This document shows positions 27,531-37,000 of a DNA stretch of 64,000 nt, piece by piece. Origin of the DNA: Phycisphaeraceae bacterium (GTDB lineage: Bacteria; Planctomycetota; Phycisphaerae; Phycisphaerales; UBA1924); NCBI GenBank assembly GCA_015200025.1, contig CP054186.1, positions 2,058,001-2,122,000 on the forward strand, read 5' to 3'. The notes under the pieces were generated by a model. The model saw only the letters and a program-made list of their open reading frames with translations, made no database searches and was not told where the DNA came from. Numbering within the stretch: the first letter of the stretch is position 1; every line of letters starts with the position of its first letter. Position numbers and translations under genes: made by a program.

Positions 27531-28331
27531 GTGGATCTATCGAAGAAGGCGTTGATCGGGATGGTGCACGTGGGGGCGTTGCCTGGGACGCCGGGGTCGA
27601 GGGAGGGGATCGGGGCGTTGGCGTCGCGTGCGGCGGGTGAGGCGCGGGTGCTGAAGGAGGCGGGGTTCGACGCGGTGATGATCGAGAACATGCACGACGC
27701 GCCGTACGTGCACGGGGCGCAGGGGCCGGAGGTGGTGGCGGGGATGACGGCGGTGGGGTTGGCGGTGCGTGCGGCGGTGGGCGGGATGTCGATGGGGGTG
27801 CAGGTGCTGTCGGGCGGGAACAAGGAGGCGCTGGCGGTGGCGCTGGCGTGCGGGGCGTTGTTCGTGCGGTGCGAGAACTTTGTCTTTAGTCATGTGGCGG
27901 ACGAGGGGCTCTTGGAGCGTGCGGAGGCGGGGCCTTTGCTTCGGTACCGGCGGGTGATCGGGGCGGAGGGGGTGAGGGTGTACTGCGACGTGAAGAAGAA
28001 GCACGCGTCGCACGCGATCACGGGGGACCTGAGCGTGGGGGAGTGCGTGCGCGGGGCGGAGTTTTTCGGTGCGGACGGGGTGATCGTGACGGGGGTGGCG
28101 ACGGGGCGAGCGGCGAGCGTGGAGGACGTGAAGGAGGCGCGCGGGGCGACGGGGCTGCCGGTGCTGGTGGGGAGCGGGGTGACGCCCGAGCAGGTGCGGG
28201 CGCTGTTCCGCTACGCGGACGGGCTGATCGTGGGGAGTTGGGTGAAGCGGGACGGGTCGTGGAATAACGAGGTCGATCCGGGGCGGGCGAAGGAGCTGGC
28301 GCGCGCGGCGGCGCTGGCGCGGGGGGCGTGA
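27531..28331 (+). CDS. BtpA/SgcQ family TIM-barrel protein
   Basis: 266 aa beginning at GTG 27531 with GGAGG 5 nt upstream. The motif IGMVHVGALPGTPGS at the N-terminus and GFDAVMIENMHDAPYV are diagnostic of BtpA. GVIVTGVATGRAAS and LPVLVGSGVTPEQV form the barrel phosphate-binding end. BtpA is linked to photosystem I stability in cyanobacteria, but in other bacteria the family's reaction is not established, so only the family is called. Confidence 0.9.
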   Translation: MDLSKKALIGMVHVGALPGTPGSREGIGALASRAAGEARVLKEAGFDAVMIENMHDAPYVHGAQGPEVVAGMTAVGLAVRAAVGGMSMGVQVLSGGNKEALAVALACGALFVRCENFVFSHVADEGLLERAEAGPLLRYRRVIGAEGVRVYCDVKKKHASHAITGDLSVGECVRGAEFFGADGVIVTGVATGRAASVEDVKEARGATGLPVLVGSGVTPEQVRALFRYADGLIVGSWVKRDGSWNNEVDPGRAKELARAAALARGA

Positions 28332-28388
28332 GGGGCCTCTCCCCGCCCCCACCGGTTCACTTCGTCCGCGGGGCGGGGGAGGGGGAGG
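28331..28388 (+). repeat. Dispersed palindromic repeat, copy 4
   Basis: CCTCTCCCCGCCCCCACCGG...CCGCGGGGCGGGGGAGGGGG. A diverged copy with a longer G/C dyad, between btpA-like and glycosyltransferase genes. Confidence 0.55.
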
Positions 28389-28403
28389 ACCTAGGATTCG
28401 TGC

Positions 28404-29288
28404 GTGTCGATGATCGAGGTCAAGCCGGCGGGGCGCGGGGAGGGCGAGGGCGGCGGTCGCGGCGCGGGAGGAGTGGGAGGTGGGGTCGGGTTATCGGTGG
28501 TGATCCCGATGTACCGCGAGGCGGGGCGGATCGGGGCGACGCTGGCGGACGCGGCGGGGTGGCTGGCGGGGTGGGGTGAGGTGAGCGAGTTGATTTTGGT
28601 GGACGACGGCTCGCCGGACGGGACGGCGGGGGCGGTGGAGCCGTGGGTACGGGAGGGGGCGCGAGGGAACCTGTCGCGGGTGGTGCTCCTTCGGCACGGG
28701 GTGAACCGGGGGAAGGGGGCGGCGGTCCGGACGGGGCTGTCGGCGGCGCGCGGGTCGTGGTGCCTGATGATGGACGCGGACAACTCGGCGCGGGTGCGTG
28801 AGGTGGAGCGGTTGTGGGCGGGGCGCGTCGGTGCGGTGATGGTGTGCGGATCCCGGAACGCGGCGGGGTCGCGGGTGGTGACGCGGTGGACGCGGCGCGC
28901 GATGGGGCGGTGCTTCCACGCGGCGCTGCGGGTGATGGGGATGGCGATGCTGCGGGACACGCAGTGCGGGTTCAAGCTGTACCGCGGGGACCTGGCGCGG
29001 GGTGTGTCGGGGCTCGGGCGCGAGGACCGGTTCGCGTTCGACCTGGAGCATGTGTTGATCGCGCGGCGGTGGTGGCGGGCGCTGGGGGGCGAGGGGGAGG
29101 GCGTGCGGGAGGTGGGGATCGAGTGGGCGCACGCGGAGGGGGGGACGGTCAGGCCCGTGCGGGACGGGGTGAGCATGCTGTGGCGCGCCGGGGTGATCCG
29201 GTGGCGGGGCGTGCCGGGGCTTGAGGGCGCGGTGCGTCGCGGGGTTGAGGTGGAAGCCAAGCCGGCGGGTGCGGCGGTTGCGCGGTGA
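28404..29288 (+). CDS. Family 2 glycosyltransferase (dolichyl/polyprenyl-phosphate sugar synthase-like)
   Basis: 294 aa, GT-A fold. The nucleotide-sugar site is VVIPMYREAGRI and ILVDDGSPDGTA, the metal motif is MMDADNSARV and the acceptor region is RDTQCGFKLYRGD, the pattern of DPM1/ALG5-like enzymes that charge a polyprenyl phosphate with a sugar. There are no membrane helices, and an unusual 28-residue Gly-rich N-terminal tail. GTG 28404 or ATG 28410 may start it. A GT87 membrane transferase follows on the same strand and could use the product. Confidence 0.88.
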   Translation: MSMIEVKPAGRGEGEGGGRGAGGVGGGVGLSVVIPMYREAGRIGATLADAAGWLAGWGEVSELILVDDGSPDGTAGAVEPWVREGARGNLSRVVLLRHGVNRGKGAAVRTGLSAARGSWCLMMDADNSARVREVERLWAGRVGAVMVCGSRNAAGSRVVTRWTRRAMGRCFHAALRVMGMAMLRDTQCGFKLYRGDLARGVSGLGREDRFAFDLEHVLIARRWWRALGGEGEGVREVGIEWAHAEGGTVRPVRDGVSMLWRAGVIRWRGVPGLEGAVRRGVEVEAKPAGAAVAR

Positions 29289-29317
29289 CGCGGTAACGGA
29301 TTGAGGACGATCGGGAG

Positions 29318-29405
29318 CCCCTCACCCCGGCACGCGGGGCGTGCCGGACCTCTCCCCGTTCGTTGACGCTCACGGGGCGAGGGTGGGGAGCCGGAAGGCG
29401 GGAGC
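29318..29405 (+). repeat. Dispersed palindromic repeat, copy 5 (best-preserved)
   Basis: GAGCCCCTCACC, CGGCACGCGGGGCGTGCCGG (a perfect inner hairpin), ACCTCTCCCCGTTCGTTGAC, GCTCACGGGGCGAGGGTGGG, then GAGCCGGAAGGCGGGAG. This copy shows all the blocks of the family. Confidence 0.75.
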
Positions 29406-29438
29406 GGCGCCGCGTGAGTTGGGGTAAGGTGGCGGGCT

Positions 29439-30779
29439 ATGGACGGGATGTCGGCGCGAGATCGGTTCCGGGCGGGGGTGCTGCCGTGGGCGCTGTGGGC
29501 GGGGGTGGCGGGGTGTTTCGGGTGGTTCCTGCTGAGGGCGTGGAAGGGGTTGCCGACGGCGGCGAACCCGTACAAGGGGGACTTCGAGCATTTCTATCAC
29601 GCGGCGGTGGCGGTGGTGCGCGGGGAGGATCTTTACGCGTCGCACACGGGGGGGTATATCTATCCGCCGCTGTTGGCGGCGTTGGTGACGCCGTTGACGT
29701 ATCTGGATGCGCGGTGGGCGCAGGTGGCGTGGGCGGGTGTGAACCTGGCGCTGACGGGGGTGGTGTTGTGGATGGCGTGGCGTGCGTGGCGTGAGCGTGT
29801 GGGGGTTCCGGGGGATCGGCTGACGGCGGGGGCGTTGGTGCTGGGGGCGGTGTTGCTGACGTTCGAGCCGGTGCGGTGGGAGTTTGAGGAGGGGCAGTCG
29901 GACACGCTGGTGATCCTCGGGATGGTGGGGGCGTTGTTGTGGATGGACAAGAGGCCGTGGCTGGCGGGGGTGTTGACGGGGTTCGCGGTGAACATCAAGT
30001 ACCAGGCGGTGGTGCTGCTGCCGTATTACCTGGTGCGTCGGCGGTGGTCGGCGGCGGCGGGGACGGCGGTGGGCGCGGTGGCGTTCGGGCTGGTGCCGGC
30101 GGTGATGATCGGGTGGGAGAAGAACCTTGGGTATCTCGGGCGGGCGTTGGGGGGGCTTGGGAACCTGGCGTCGGGGCGCGGGGGGGTTGGGGAGGGGACG
30201 CACAACGGGTTGACGTGGGAGAAGAGCGTGTCGGTGCCGAGCGGGCTGGCGCGGATGCTGGGGGAGGGGACGCCGGTCGAGTGGGTGTACGCGGGGACGG
30301 GGTTGGTGGCGGGGTTGATGTTCGCGGCGGGGTGGTGGGTGTATCGGGGGCGGGGCGTGGCGATGTTCGCGGGGCGTGGCGGGTTGGCGGAGGGGCGGGG
30401 GCTGTGGCGCGGGGTGGCGGGGGTGGAGTGGTGCGGGCTGATCGTGGCGGTGTTGGCGCTGAGCCCGCAGACGATGGTGCGGCATAGTTTCATCCTGCTC
30501 CCGGTGCATATGTTGGCGGCGGCGGTGGTGCTGGTGCCCAGGGCGGGGGTGGCGCGGTGGCCGGTGGTGGCGGGGGTGGTGGTGTACCAGTTGGGGGCGA
30601 GGCTTCCGCCGGGGAACGTGGAGGCGTTCAAGCCCGCGCTGGAGTGGTGGCAGGGGGTGAGCGGGTCGACGTGGTGCCTGTTGGTGATGGTGCTGACGTT
30701 GGCGTGGAGCGGGGTGGAGTATGCGCGTGCGTCGTCGGAGGGGCGTGCGTTGCTGGACCCGCCGCCGGGGATGAGGTGA
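29439..30779 (+). CDS. GT87 (DUF2029) family membrane mannosyl/glycosyltransferase
   Basis: 446 aa with about ten hydrophobic helices. DFEHFYHAAVAVVRGEDLY and GGYIYPPLLAALVTPL near the N-terminus are typical of DUF2029/GT87, and EEGQSDTLVILGMVGALLWM and GFAVNIKYQAVVLLPYYL fit the family. These GT-C enzymes take sugars from polyprenyl-phosphate donors outside the membrane, in keeping with the upstream GT2 gene. ATG 29439 (MDGMSARDRF). Confidence 0.85.
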   Translation: MDGMSARDRFRAGVLPWALWAGVAGCFGWFLLRAWKGLPTAANPYKGDFEHFYHAAVAVVRGEDLYASHTGGYIYPPLLAALVTPLTYLDARWAQVAWAGVNLALTGVVLWMAWRAWRERVGVPGDRLTAGALVLGAVLLTFEPVRWEFEEGQSDTLVILGMVGALLWMDKRPWLAGVLTGFAVNIKYQAVVLLPYYLVRRRWSAAAGTAVGAVAFGLVPAVMIGWEKNLGYLGRALGGLGNLASGRGGVGEGTHNGLTWEKSVSVPSGLARMLGEGTPVEWVYAGTGLVAGLMFAAGWWVYRGRGVAMFAGRGGLAEGRGLWRGVAGVEWCGLIVAVLALSPQTMVRHSFILLPVHMLAAAVVLVPRAGVARWPVVAGVVVYQLGARLPPGNVEAFKPALEWWQGVSGSTWCLLVMVLTLAWSGVEYARASSEGRALLDPPPGMR

Positions 30780-30835
30780 GCCCGCCGCCGCCCCCACCCG
30801 TTTGCTGGCGCTCACGGGCGAGGGAAGAACGAAGG
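30779..30835 (+). repeat. Dispersed palindromic repeat, copy 6
   Basis: CCCCCACCCGTTTGCTGGCG then CTCACGGGCGAGGGAAGAACG. A shortened copy following the GT87 stop codon. Confidence 0.55.
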
Positions 30836-30857
30836 TGGGGGCTACGCTGGGGGCGAG

Positions 30858-32255
30858 ATGGTGATGGAGTTGGTGATCGCGTCGTTCGTGATCGTGTCGC
30901 TGGGGGGCGCGTGGGGAGGCGTGCCGGAGGGTGAAGGGGCCGGGGGCGGGTGGGTGTGGGTGTCGGCGCTGGGGTGGGTGGTGGCGGCGGGGGCGACGTG
31001 GGCGTGGTGCGTGCGGGCGGGGGTGAGGCTGGATCGGCGCGGGGACGTACGGGCGGCGTGGTCGGCGGAGCGTGCGTGCGCGTGGGCGCGTGCGGCGGCG
31101 GTGGGGCTGCTGGCGTGGAACGTGGTGGCGTTGGGGTGGGTGGGGGTGGTACGCGGGGTGGTGGGGGACCTGGTGGTGGTGGACGAGGTGGTGGCGGTGA
31201 TGCCGGTGCTGCTGGTGGTGGTGATGGGGTGGTGGGCGGTGGAGCCGATCGACCGGCGGTTCCGCGAGGCGGCGATGGTGAGGATGCTGGACGAGGGGAC
31301 GCCGATGCACGCGCCGCCGACGCGGTGGGGGTACGTGTGGCGTCGGGTGCGGATGGAGATGTTGGCGGTGCTGGTGCCGGTGGTGGTGGTGATGGGTCTC
31401 GGGGAGGTGTTGTCGCGGGCGTGGCCTTGGACGGGGCTGGGCGCGGGGTGGTTGTCGGCGGCGCAGGTGGCGGGGGTGGTGGTGGTGCTGGCGGTGTCGC
31501 CGGCGATGTTGAGGCTGGTGTGGAGCACGTCGAGGTTGACGGCGGGCCCGGTGCGTGGGGTGCTCGAGCGGGTGTGCGCGGCGTCGGGGGTAAGGGTGCG
31601 TGATTTCCTGGTGTGGCGGACGGGTGGGACGGTGCACAACGCGGCGGTGGTGGGGGTGCTGCCCGGGCTCCGGTACATCCTGGTGACGGACGGGCTGTTG
31701 GAGCGGATGCCGGAGGAGGAGCTGGAGGCGGTGGCGATGCACGAGGTGGCGCACGTGCGTCACCGGCACCTGGCGTGGCTGGTGGCGTCGGTGGTGGGGT
31801 CGATGGGGACGGCGGGTGTGGCGGGGTCGTGGGCGGCGTGGGCGCTGGGGGCGTCGGGGGCGTGGGCGGAGGCCGGGGTGGTGGGGGCGGGGTTGCTGGC
31901 GGGGGTGGGGATGATGGGGGCGGTGAGCCGGCGGTTTGAGTGGCAGGCGGACGCGTCGGCGGCGTCGGGGCTGTCGGGGGATGGGGCGGCGGTGACGGCG
32001 CGTGGGTCGCTGGTGATGATCGCGGCGCTGGAGCGGGTGTCGGCGTTGTCGGGGCTGGACCCGGCGCGGTTCACGTGGCGTCACGGGTCGATCCGGGAGC
32101 GGCAGGCGCGGCTACGGGCGATGGTGGGTGTGGCGCGGGGCTCGGTGCCGATCGACGCGGAGGTGGCGCGGTGGAAGCGGGCGTCGGCGGCGCTGGTGGT
32201 GATCGCGGCGGTGGGGGTGGCGCTGGACCCGACGGTGTTGGGCGCGGTGGGGTGA
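30858..32255 (+). CDS. M48/M56-type membrane metallopeptidase
   Basis: 465 aa. About six hydrophobic helices precede the zinc-binding HExxH in AMHEVAHVRHRHLAW (near residue 295), and the third ligand region is SRRFEWQADASAAS. This is the Ste24/HtpX-like layout of membrane proteases that cleave membrane or misfolded proteins with the active site at the cytoplasmic face. A serine/regulatory partner typical of M56 (BlaR) is not seen nearby. ATG 30858. The stop codon lies in the first unit of a 16-bp tandem repeat. Confidence 0.85.
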   Translation: MVMELVIASFVIVSLGGAWGGVPEGEGAGGGWVWVSALGWVVAAGATWAWCVRAGVRLDRRGDVRAAWSAERACAWARAAAVGLLAWNVVALGWVGVVRGVVGDLVVVDEVVAVMPVLLVVVMGWWAVEPIDRRFREAAMVRMLDEGTPMHAPPTRWGYVWRRVRMEMLAVLVPVVVVMGLGEVLSRAWPWTGLGAGWLSAAQVAGVVVVLAVSPAMLRLVWSTSRLTAGPVRGVLERVCAASGVRVRDFLVWRTGGTVHNAAVVGVLPGLRYILVTDGLLERMPEEELEAVAMHEVAHVRHRHLAWLVASVVGSMGTAGVAGSWAAWALGASGAWAEAGVVGAGLLAGVGMMGAVSRRFEWQADASAASGLSGDGAAVTARGSLVMIAALERVSALSGLDPARFTWRHGSIRERQARLRAMVGVARGSVPIDAEVARWKRASAALVVIAAVGVALDPTVLGAVG

Positions 32256-32672
32256 GGGCGCGGTGGGGTGAGGGCGCGGTGGGGTGAGGGCGCGACGTGC
32301 CGGCGGGCGCGCGGGCTCGCGGAGCCGGGCGTTGTATTTGGTGCGCCAGAATCGGCGGGTTTCGTCGAGGTCGTAGGCGTGCCCGCACTCGGGGCAGGGG
32401 CCGGTGTCGGGGAGTTCGCGGAGGTCGTAGCCGCAGGTCATGCACTGGGACCAGTCGGCGGCCTTGGCGCGTCGGATATAGCGGTGTTGGGTGTAGCCCA
32501 GGGCGATCAGGAGCGCGATGATGAGGATGGTGGCGAGGGGGAAGTAGAACGAGGGCACGCCGGTGAGCGAGACCACGTTGGATACGCCGAGGAACCAGAT
32601 CGAGAATGGGAATGCGACGGTGAGGCCGGATTCGAGGTCGTGGCGTCGGTGGTAGGGGATGCGTGGGAGCAT
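32112..32672 (-). CDS. Planctomycete-type membrane protein with zinc ribbon
   Basis: 186 aa. Two hydrophobic helices (GLTVAFPFSIWFLGVSNVV and FYFPLATILIIALLIALGY) precede a rubredoxin-like knuckle C-x2-C ... C-x2-C in MTCGYDLRELPDTGPCPECG, a module common in Planctomycetota. The core ends near residue 115 (WRTKYNARLREP). The further 70 residues are Arg/Pro/His-rich and run antisense through the repeat and the last 140 nt of the M48 gene, so they may be accidental extension. Function unknown. Confidence 0.75.
   Translation of the reverse strand: MLPRIPYHRRHDLESGLTVAFPFSIWFLGVSNVVSLTGVPSFYFPLATILIIALLIALGYTQHRYIRRAKAADWSQCMTCGYDLRELPDTGPCPECGHAYDLDETRRFWRTKYNARLREPARPPARRALTPPRPHPTAPSPHRAQHRRVQRHPHRRDHHQRRRRPLPPRHLRVDRHRAPRHTHHRP
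32240..32293. repeat. 16-bp tandem repeat (3.4 copies) at the end of the M48 gene
   Basis: The unit GGCGCGGTGGGGTGAG is repeated exactly at 32240, 32256 and 32272, then partly. Each unit contains TGA, so the M48 stop lies in copy one. On the other strand it lies within the C-terminal tail of the zinc-ribbon gene. Confidence 0.9.
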
Positions 32673-32806
32673 GGCGGGGCTCGCGGGGCTCGTACGGGAT
32701 TGTCATGATTGTGCGCGGAGGTGTTCGTGGGGTGAGGGTGTCAATGATTGAGCGGGTGTAGGGCGGGTGTAGGGCGGGTGGGGGGGGTGGGGACGGGAGT
32801 TTCGGC

Positions 32807-34087
32807 ATGGGCTTGAGCGCGGCGGAATCGATCGTGGTGTCGGCGGTGCGGGCGCGGGCGGGGTCGATGCTGGGGGATTTGTCGCGGTGGGTGGCGGTGC
32901 CGACGGGGACGGGTTACGAGGCGGGGCTGGGCGAGCTGCGCGGGATGGTGACGGAGCGTTTGGCGAGGCTTGGGGCGCGGGTGCGGATGGAGGCGGGGGA
33001 CGAGCGGCCCGGGTGGTTGTTGTCGGAGCGGGAGGCGGGGGGGTCGCCGCCGGTGACGGCGGTGTGCGAGGGGCCGGCGGCGGTCGCGGGGTCGGCGCGG
33101 GTGATGCTGTGCGGGCACCTGGACACGGTGCACGACCCGGCGGGTTCGTTCCGCGCGCTGGAGGTGAGCGGGGACGGCGTGCGGGCGCGCGGCCCCGGTG
33201 CGGCGGACATGAAGGGCGGGCTGCTGGTGGCGGTGGCGGCGCTGGAGGCGCTGGCGGAGTCGGGGGCGATGGGCGGGCTGGGGTGGACGTTCGTGCTCAA
33301 CAGCGACGAGGAGACGGGGTCGTACGCGTCGGCGCGGGTGATCCGTGAGGAGGCGTCGCGGCACGGGGTGGGGCTGGTGTTCGAGCCGGCGTTGCCGGAC
33401 GGGTCTTTGGTGGTGGAGCGTCCGGGGAGCGGGCAGTTCATGATCGAGGCGGAGGGGCGCGAGGCGCACGTGGGGCGTGATTTTTCGTCGGGGGTGTCGG
33501 CGGTGGTGGCGTTGTCGGCGCGGGTGGTGGAGGTGTCGCGGTGGGCGGACGCGTCGCGCGGGCGGATCGTGAACGTGGGCGTGGTTCGGGGCGGGACGGC
33601 GACGAACGTGGTGCCCGGGTCGGCGCGGGCGTGGGGGAACGTGCGGTTCACGTCGGCGGAGGCGGAGCGGGAGCTGGCGGGGGCGATCGACGGGCTGGCG
33701 ACGACGGGGGAAGGTCTGCCGCGGGTGCGGGTGTCGAGGAGTTTCGCGCGGTCGGCCAAGCCGGCGACGGCGGGGGTGATGAGGCTGGCGGGGCTGGCGC
33801 GGGCGGCGGCGGAGGACCTGGGGCAGAGGCTGCCGTTCGGGAAGACGGGCGGGGTGTGCGACGGGAACACGATGCAATCGGCGGGGATCCCGGTGATCGA
33901 CACGCTGGGGGTTCGCGGGGGCGGGCTGCACACGGGTGAGGAGTGGGTGGAGGTGTCGAGCCTGTGGGAGCGAGCGGCGTTGACGGCGGTGCTGTTGATG
34001 AGGCTGGCGGGTGGGGCGATGGAGGGCGCGGGTGGGGGTGGGGGTGAGGGTGGGGGTGTGGGGGGTGTGGGGGGTGTGGGGGGATGA
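32807..34087 (+). CDS. M20 family metallopeptidase (carboxypeptidase G2-like)
   Basis: 426 aa. Zinc ligands are visible in LCGHLDTVHDP, GAADMKGGL and NSDEETGS (catalytic Glu-Glu), in the usual order with a lid domain around 210-320. Final His ligand in GGGLHTGEEWVE. Related to CPG2/ArgE/DapE, hydrolysing N-acyl amino acids or peptides; substrate unknown. The C-terminal 25 residues are a Gly-Val repeat. It ends in ATGA overlapping the helicase start, so the two are translationally coupled. Confidence 0.9.
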   Translation: MGLSAAESIVVSAVRARAGSMLGDLSRWVAVPTGTGYEAGLGELRGMVTERLARLGARVRMEAGDERPGWLLSEREAGGSPPVTAVCEGPAAVAGSARVMLCGHLDTVHDPAGSFRALEVSGDGVRARGPGAADMKGGLLVAVAALEALAESGAMGGLGWTFVLNSDEETGSYASARVIREEASRHGVGLVFEPALPDGSLVVERPGSGQFMIEAEGREAHVGRDFSSGVSAVVALSARVVEVSRWADASRGRIVNVGVVRGGTATNVVPGSARAWGNVRFTSAEAERELAGAIDGLATTGEGLPRVRVSRSFARSAKPATAGVMRLAGLARAAAEDLGQRLPFGKTGGVCDGNTMQSAGIPVIDTLGVRGGGLHTGEEWVEVSSLWERAALTAVLLMRLAGGAMEGAGGGGGEGGGVGGVGGVGG

Positions 34088-37000
34088 GCGGGGTGTTGCC
34101 GATCGATGCGAGGGCGGGGGAGATCGCGGGGCTGCTGCGCGGGCACCGGGTGGTGGTGGTGACGGGTGCGACGGGGTCGGGGAAATCGACGAGGCTGCCG
34201 GGGATCGTGCTGGGCTCGGGGGTGCTCGGTCCTGGGCTGCGGATCGCGCACACGCAGCCGAGGCGTTTGGCGGCGCGGTCGGTGGCGTCGCGGATCGCGT
34301 GGGAGATGGGGGAGTCGGTGGGGGGTCGTGTGGGGTCGAAGGTGAGGTTCGAGGACCGGACGGGCCCGTCGACGGTGGTGAAAGTGGTGACGGACGGGAT
34401 GCTGCTGGCGGAGGCGTCGGCGGACCCTGGGCTGGGCGAGTACGGCGTGGTGATCGTGGACGAGGCGCACGAGCGTTCGGCGAACATCGACGTGCTGCTG
34501 GGGCTGCTGCGCGGGCTGGTGGGGCGGCGCAAGGACCTGCGGGTGGTGGTGACGTCGGCGACGATCGACCCGTGGCGGTTCAGCGCGTATTTCGGCGGCC
34601 CCGGCGCGGCGCCGGTGGTGGAGGTGGAGGGGCGGACGTTCCCGGTGGAGGTTCGGTACGAGCCCCGGCGCGTGCGGGAGGACGACCCGAGCGAGGGGCT
34701 GGCGGGGTCGGTGGCGTCGGCGGTGGAGGGGCTGGAGCGTGAGGGGCGTGCGGGGGACGTGCTGGTCTTTGTGCCGGGGGAGCGTGAGGTGTGGTCGTGC
34801 GTGGAGGAGGTTCGTCGGCGGTGCCGGGGGCGTGAGGCGTTGCCGTTGTATTCGAGGCTGAGCGCGGCGGAGCAGGACCGGGTGTTCCGGGAGGGCGGCG
34901 GGGACCGGGTGATCGTGTCGACGAACGTGGCGGAGACGTCGGTGACGGTGCCGGGGGTGAGGCATGTGGTGGACAGCGGGCTGGAGCGGTTGAGCCGGTA
35001 CGACGCGGAGCGGCGGGTGAGGACGCTGCCGGTGGGGTGGGTGTCGCGAGCGTCGGCGGGGCAGCGGCTTGGGCGGTGCGGGCGTGTGGGGCCCGGGGTG
35101 TGCGTGAGGTTGTATGAGGAGGGGGCGATGTCGGGGTGGCCGGCGTTCACGGAGCCGGAGGTGCTGCGGAGCGGGTTGGCGGGTGTGATGCTGATGATGA
35201 TGACGCTGGGGCTGGGCGAGGATGCGGGGGTGGTGGAGCGTTTCGGGTGGATGGAGTCGCCGGGGGCGGGGATGGTGCGCGAGGGGTACGGGACGCTGTT
35301 CGAGCTGGGTGCGATCGACGCGGCGGGCGCGGGGGGGCGGTTGACGGCGGTGGGGCGGGCGCTGTCGCGGGTGCCGCTGGACGTGCGGGTGGGGCGGATT
35401 GTGTTGGCGTCGGGGGCGGAGGGGTGCGTGCGCGAGGGGTGCGTGCTGGCGGGGGCGTTGTCGGTGGCGGACCCGAGGGAGAGGCCGGCGGGTCGGCAGG
35501 AGGAGGCGGAGCGGGCGCAGGAGGTGTTCCGGCATGAGTCGAGCGATTTCCTGACGCTGCTGAACATCTGGGACCAGTACGAGCACGCGTGCGCGGGGGC
35601 GGGCTCGTCGGGGTGGGGAGCGCGTGCGGCGTGGTGCCGGGAGAAGTTCCTGTCGGCGGCGCGGATGCGCGAGTGGGGCGAGGTGGTGGCGCAGGTGCGT
35701 GAGGCGGCGCGGGGGCTCGGGCTGCGTGAGCGGGAAGGGCCGGCGTGCGAGGACGCGGTGCACCGCGCGGTGATGGCGGGGCTGATCGGGCACCTGGCGT
35801 GCCGGGAGGACGGCGGGAGCGGGCTGAAGGGGCGGTACGAGTACCGCGGGATGAACGGGAACGTGGTGAGCCTGTGGCCCGGGTCGGTGTTGTTCTCGAG
35901 GCCGCCGCGGTGGATCGTGTCGGCGGAGGTGGTGAGGACGACGAAGGTGTACGCGCGGACGGTGGCGCGGGTGGAGGCGGGGTGGGTGGAGGCGCTGGCG
36001 GGGCACGTGCTGGAGCGGTCGCGCGGGGAGGCGCACCTGGACCCCGAGACGGGCGAGCCGAGCGTGTGGGAGCGGGTGTCGATGAGCGGGGTGGTGGTGG
36101 TGCCCCGGCGTCGGGTGGCGTTGGCGGGGGTGGATCCGGCGCGGGCGCGGGCGCTGTTCATCGAGGGGGCGCTGGTGGAGGGTCGGTGGAAGGGGGCGGG
36201 CGGGTACGTGGGCGCGGTGCGGGCGGCGGTGGCGCGTGCGGAGGCGGTGGGGGCGAGGGTGAGGAAGCGCGGGGTGGTGCGCGGCGGGCGCGAGCTGGCG
36301 GCGTGGTTCGAGCGGGCGCTCCCGGCGGGGGTGGTGGACCCGTCGACGCTGGCCGAGTGGAGGGCGGGGGTGTCGGACCCGTCGGAGGGCGTGCCGGGGT
36401 TGGAGGATCTGCTGACGGCCGAGGCGCGGGAGGGCCTGAACGGGGCCCGCTATCCGGGCGAACTGGAGGTCGGGGAGGGGGTCGTGGCGGGGGTGGGGTA
36501 CGCGTTCGCGCCCGGGCGTGAGGACGACGGGGTGACGGCGACGGTGAGCGCGGCGGACCTGCCGGCGGTGGACGAGCGGCGGTGCGCGTGGCTCGTGCCG
36601 GGGATGCTGGGGGAGGTGGTGCGCGCGGTGATCAAAGGTCTGCCCAAAGCCGAGCGGGCGAGGGTGGAATCGGCGGGCGGGCTGGAGGAGGTCGCGTCGT
36701 CGTGCGCGGCGGTGATGACGTTCGGGGAGGGCGACCTGCTGGGGGCGCTGGGCGAGGCGCTGCGGGTGGTGCACGGCGTGGAGGTGCCGGCGTCGGCGCT
36801 GGGGGCGTCGTGGCGCGGGATCCCGGAGTACCTGAGGCTGCGGGTGGTCGTCTTGGGCGAGGGCGGCGGGGAGATCGGGTCGGGGCGGGACGTGGCGGCG
36901 CTCAAGGCGAGGTTCGAAGCCACGTCGCGGGCGGCGTCGGCGGCGCGGGCGAGGGCGAGGCACGACCGCGACGGGATCACGGCGTGGGACTTCGGCACGC

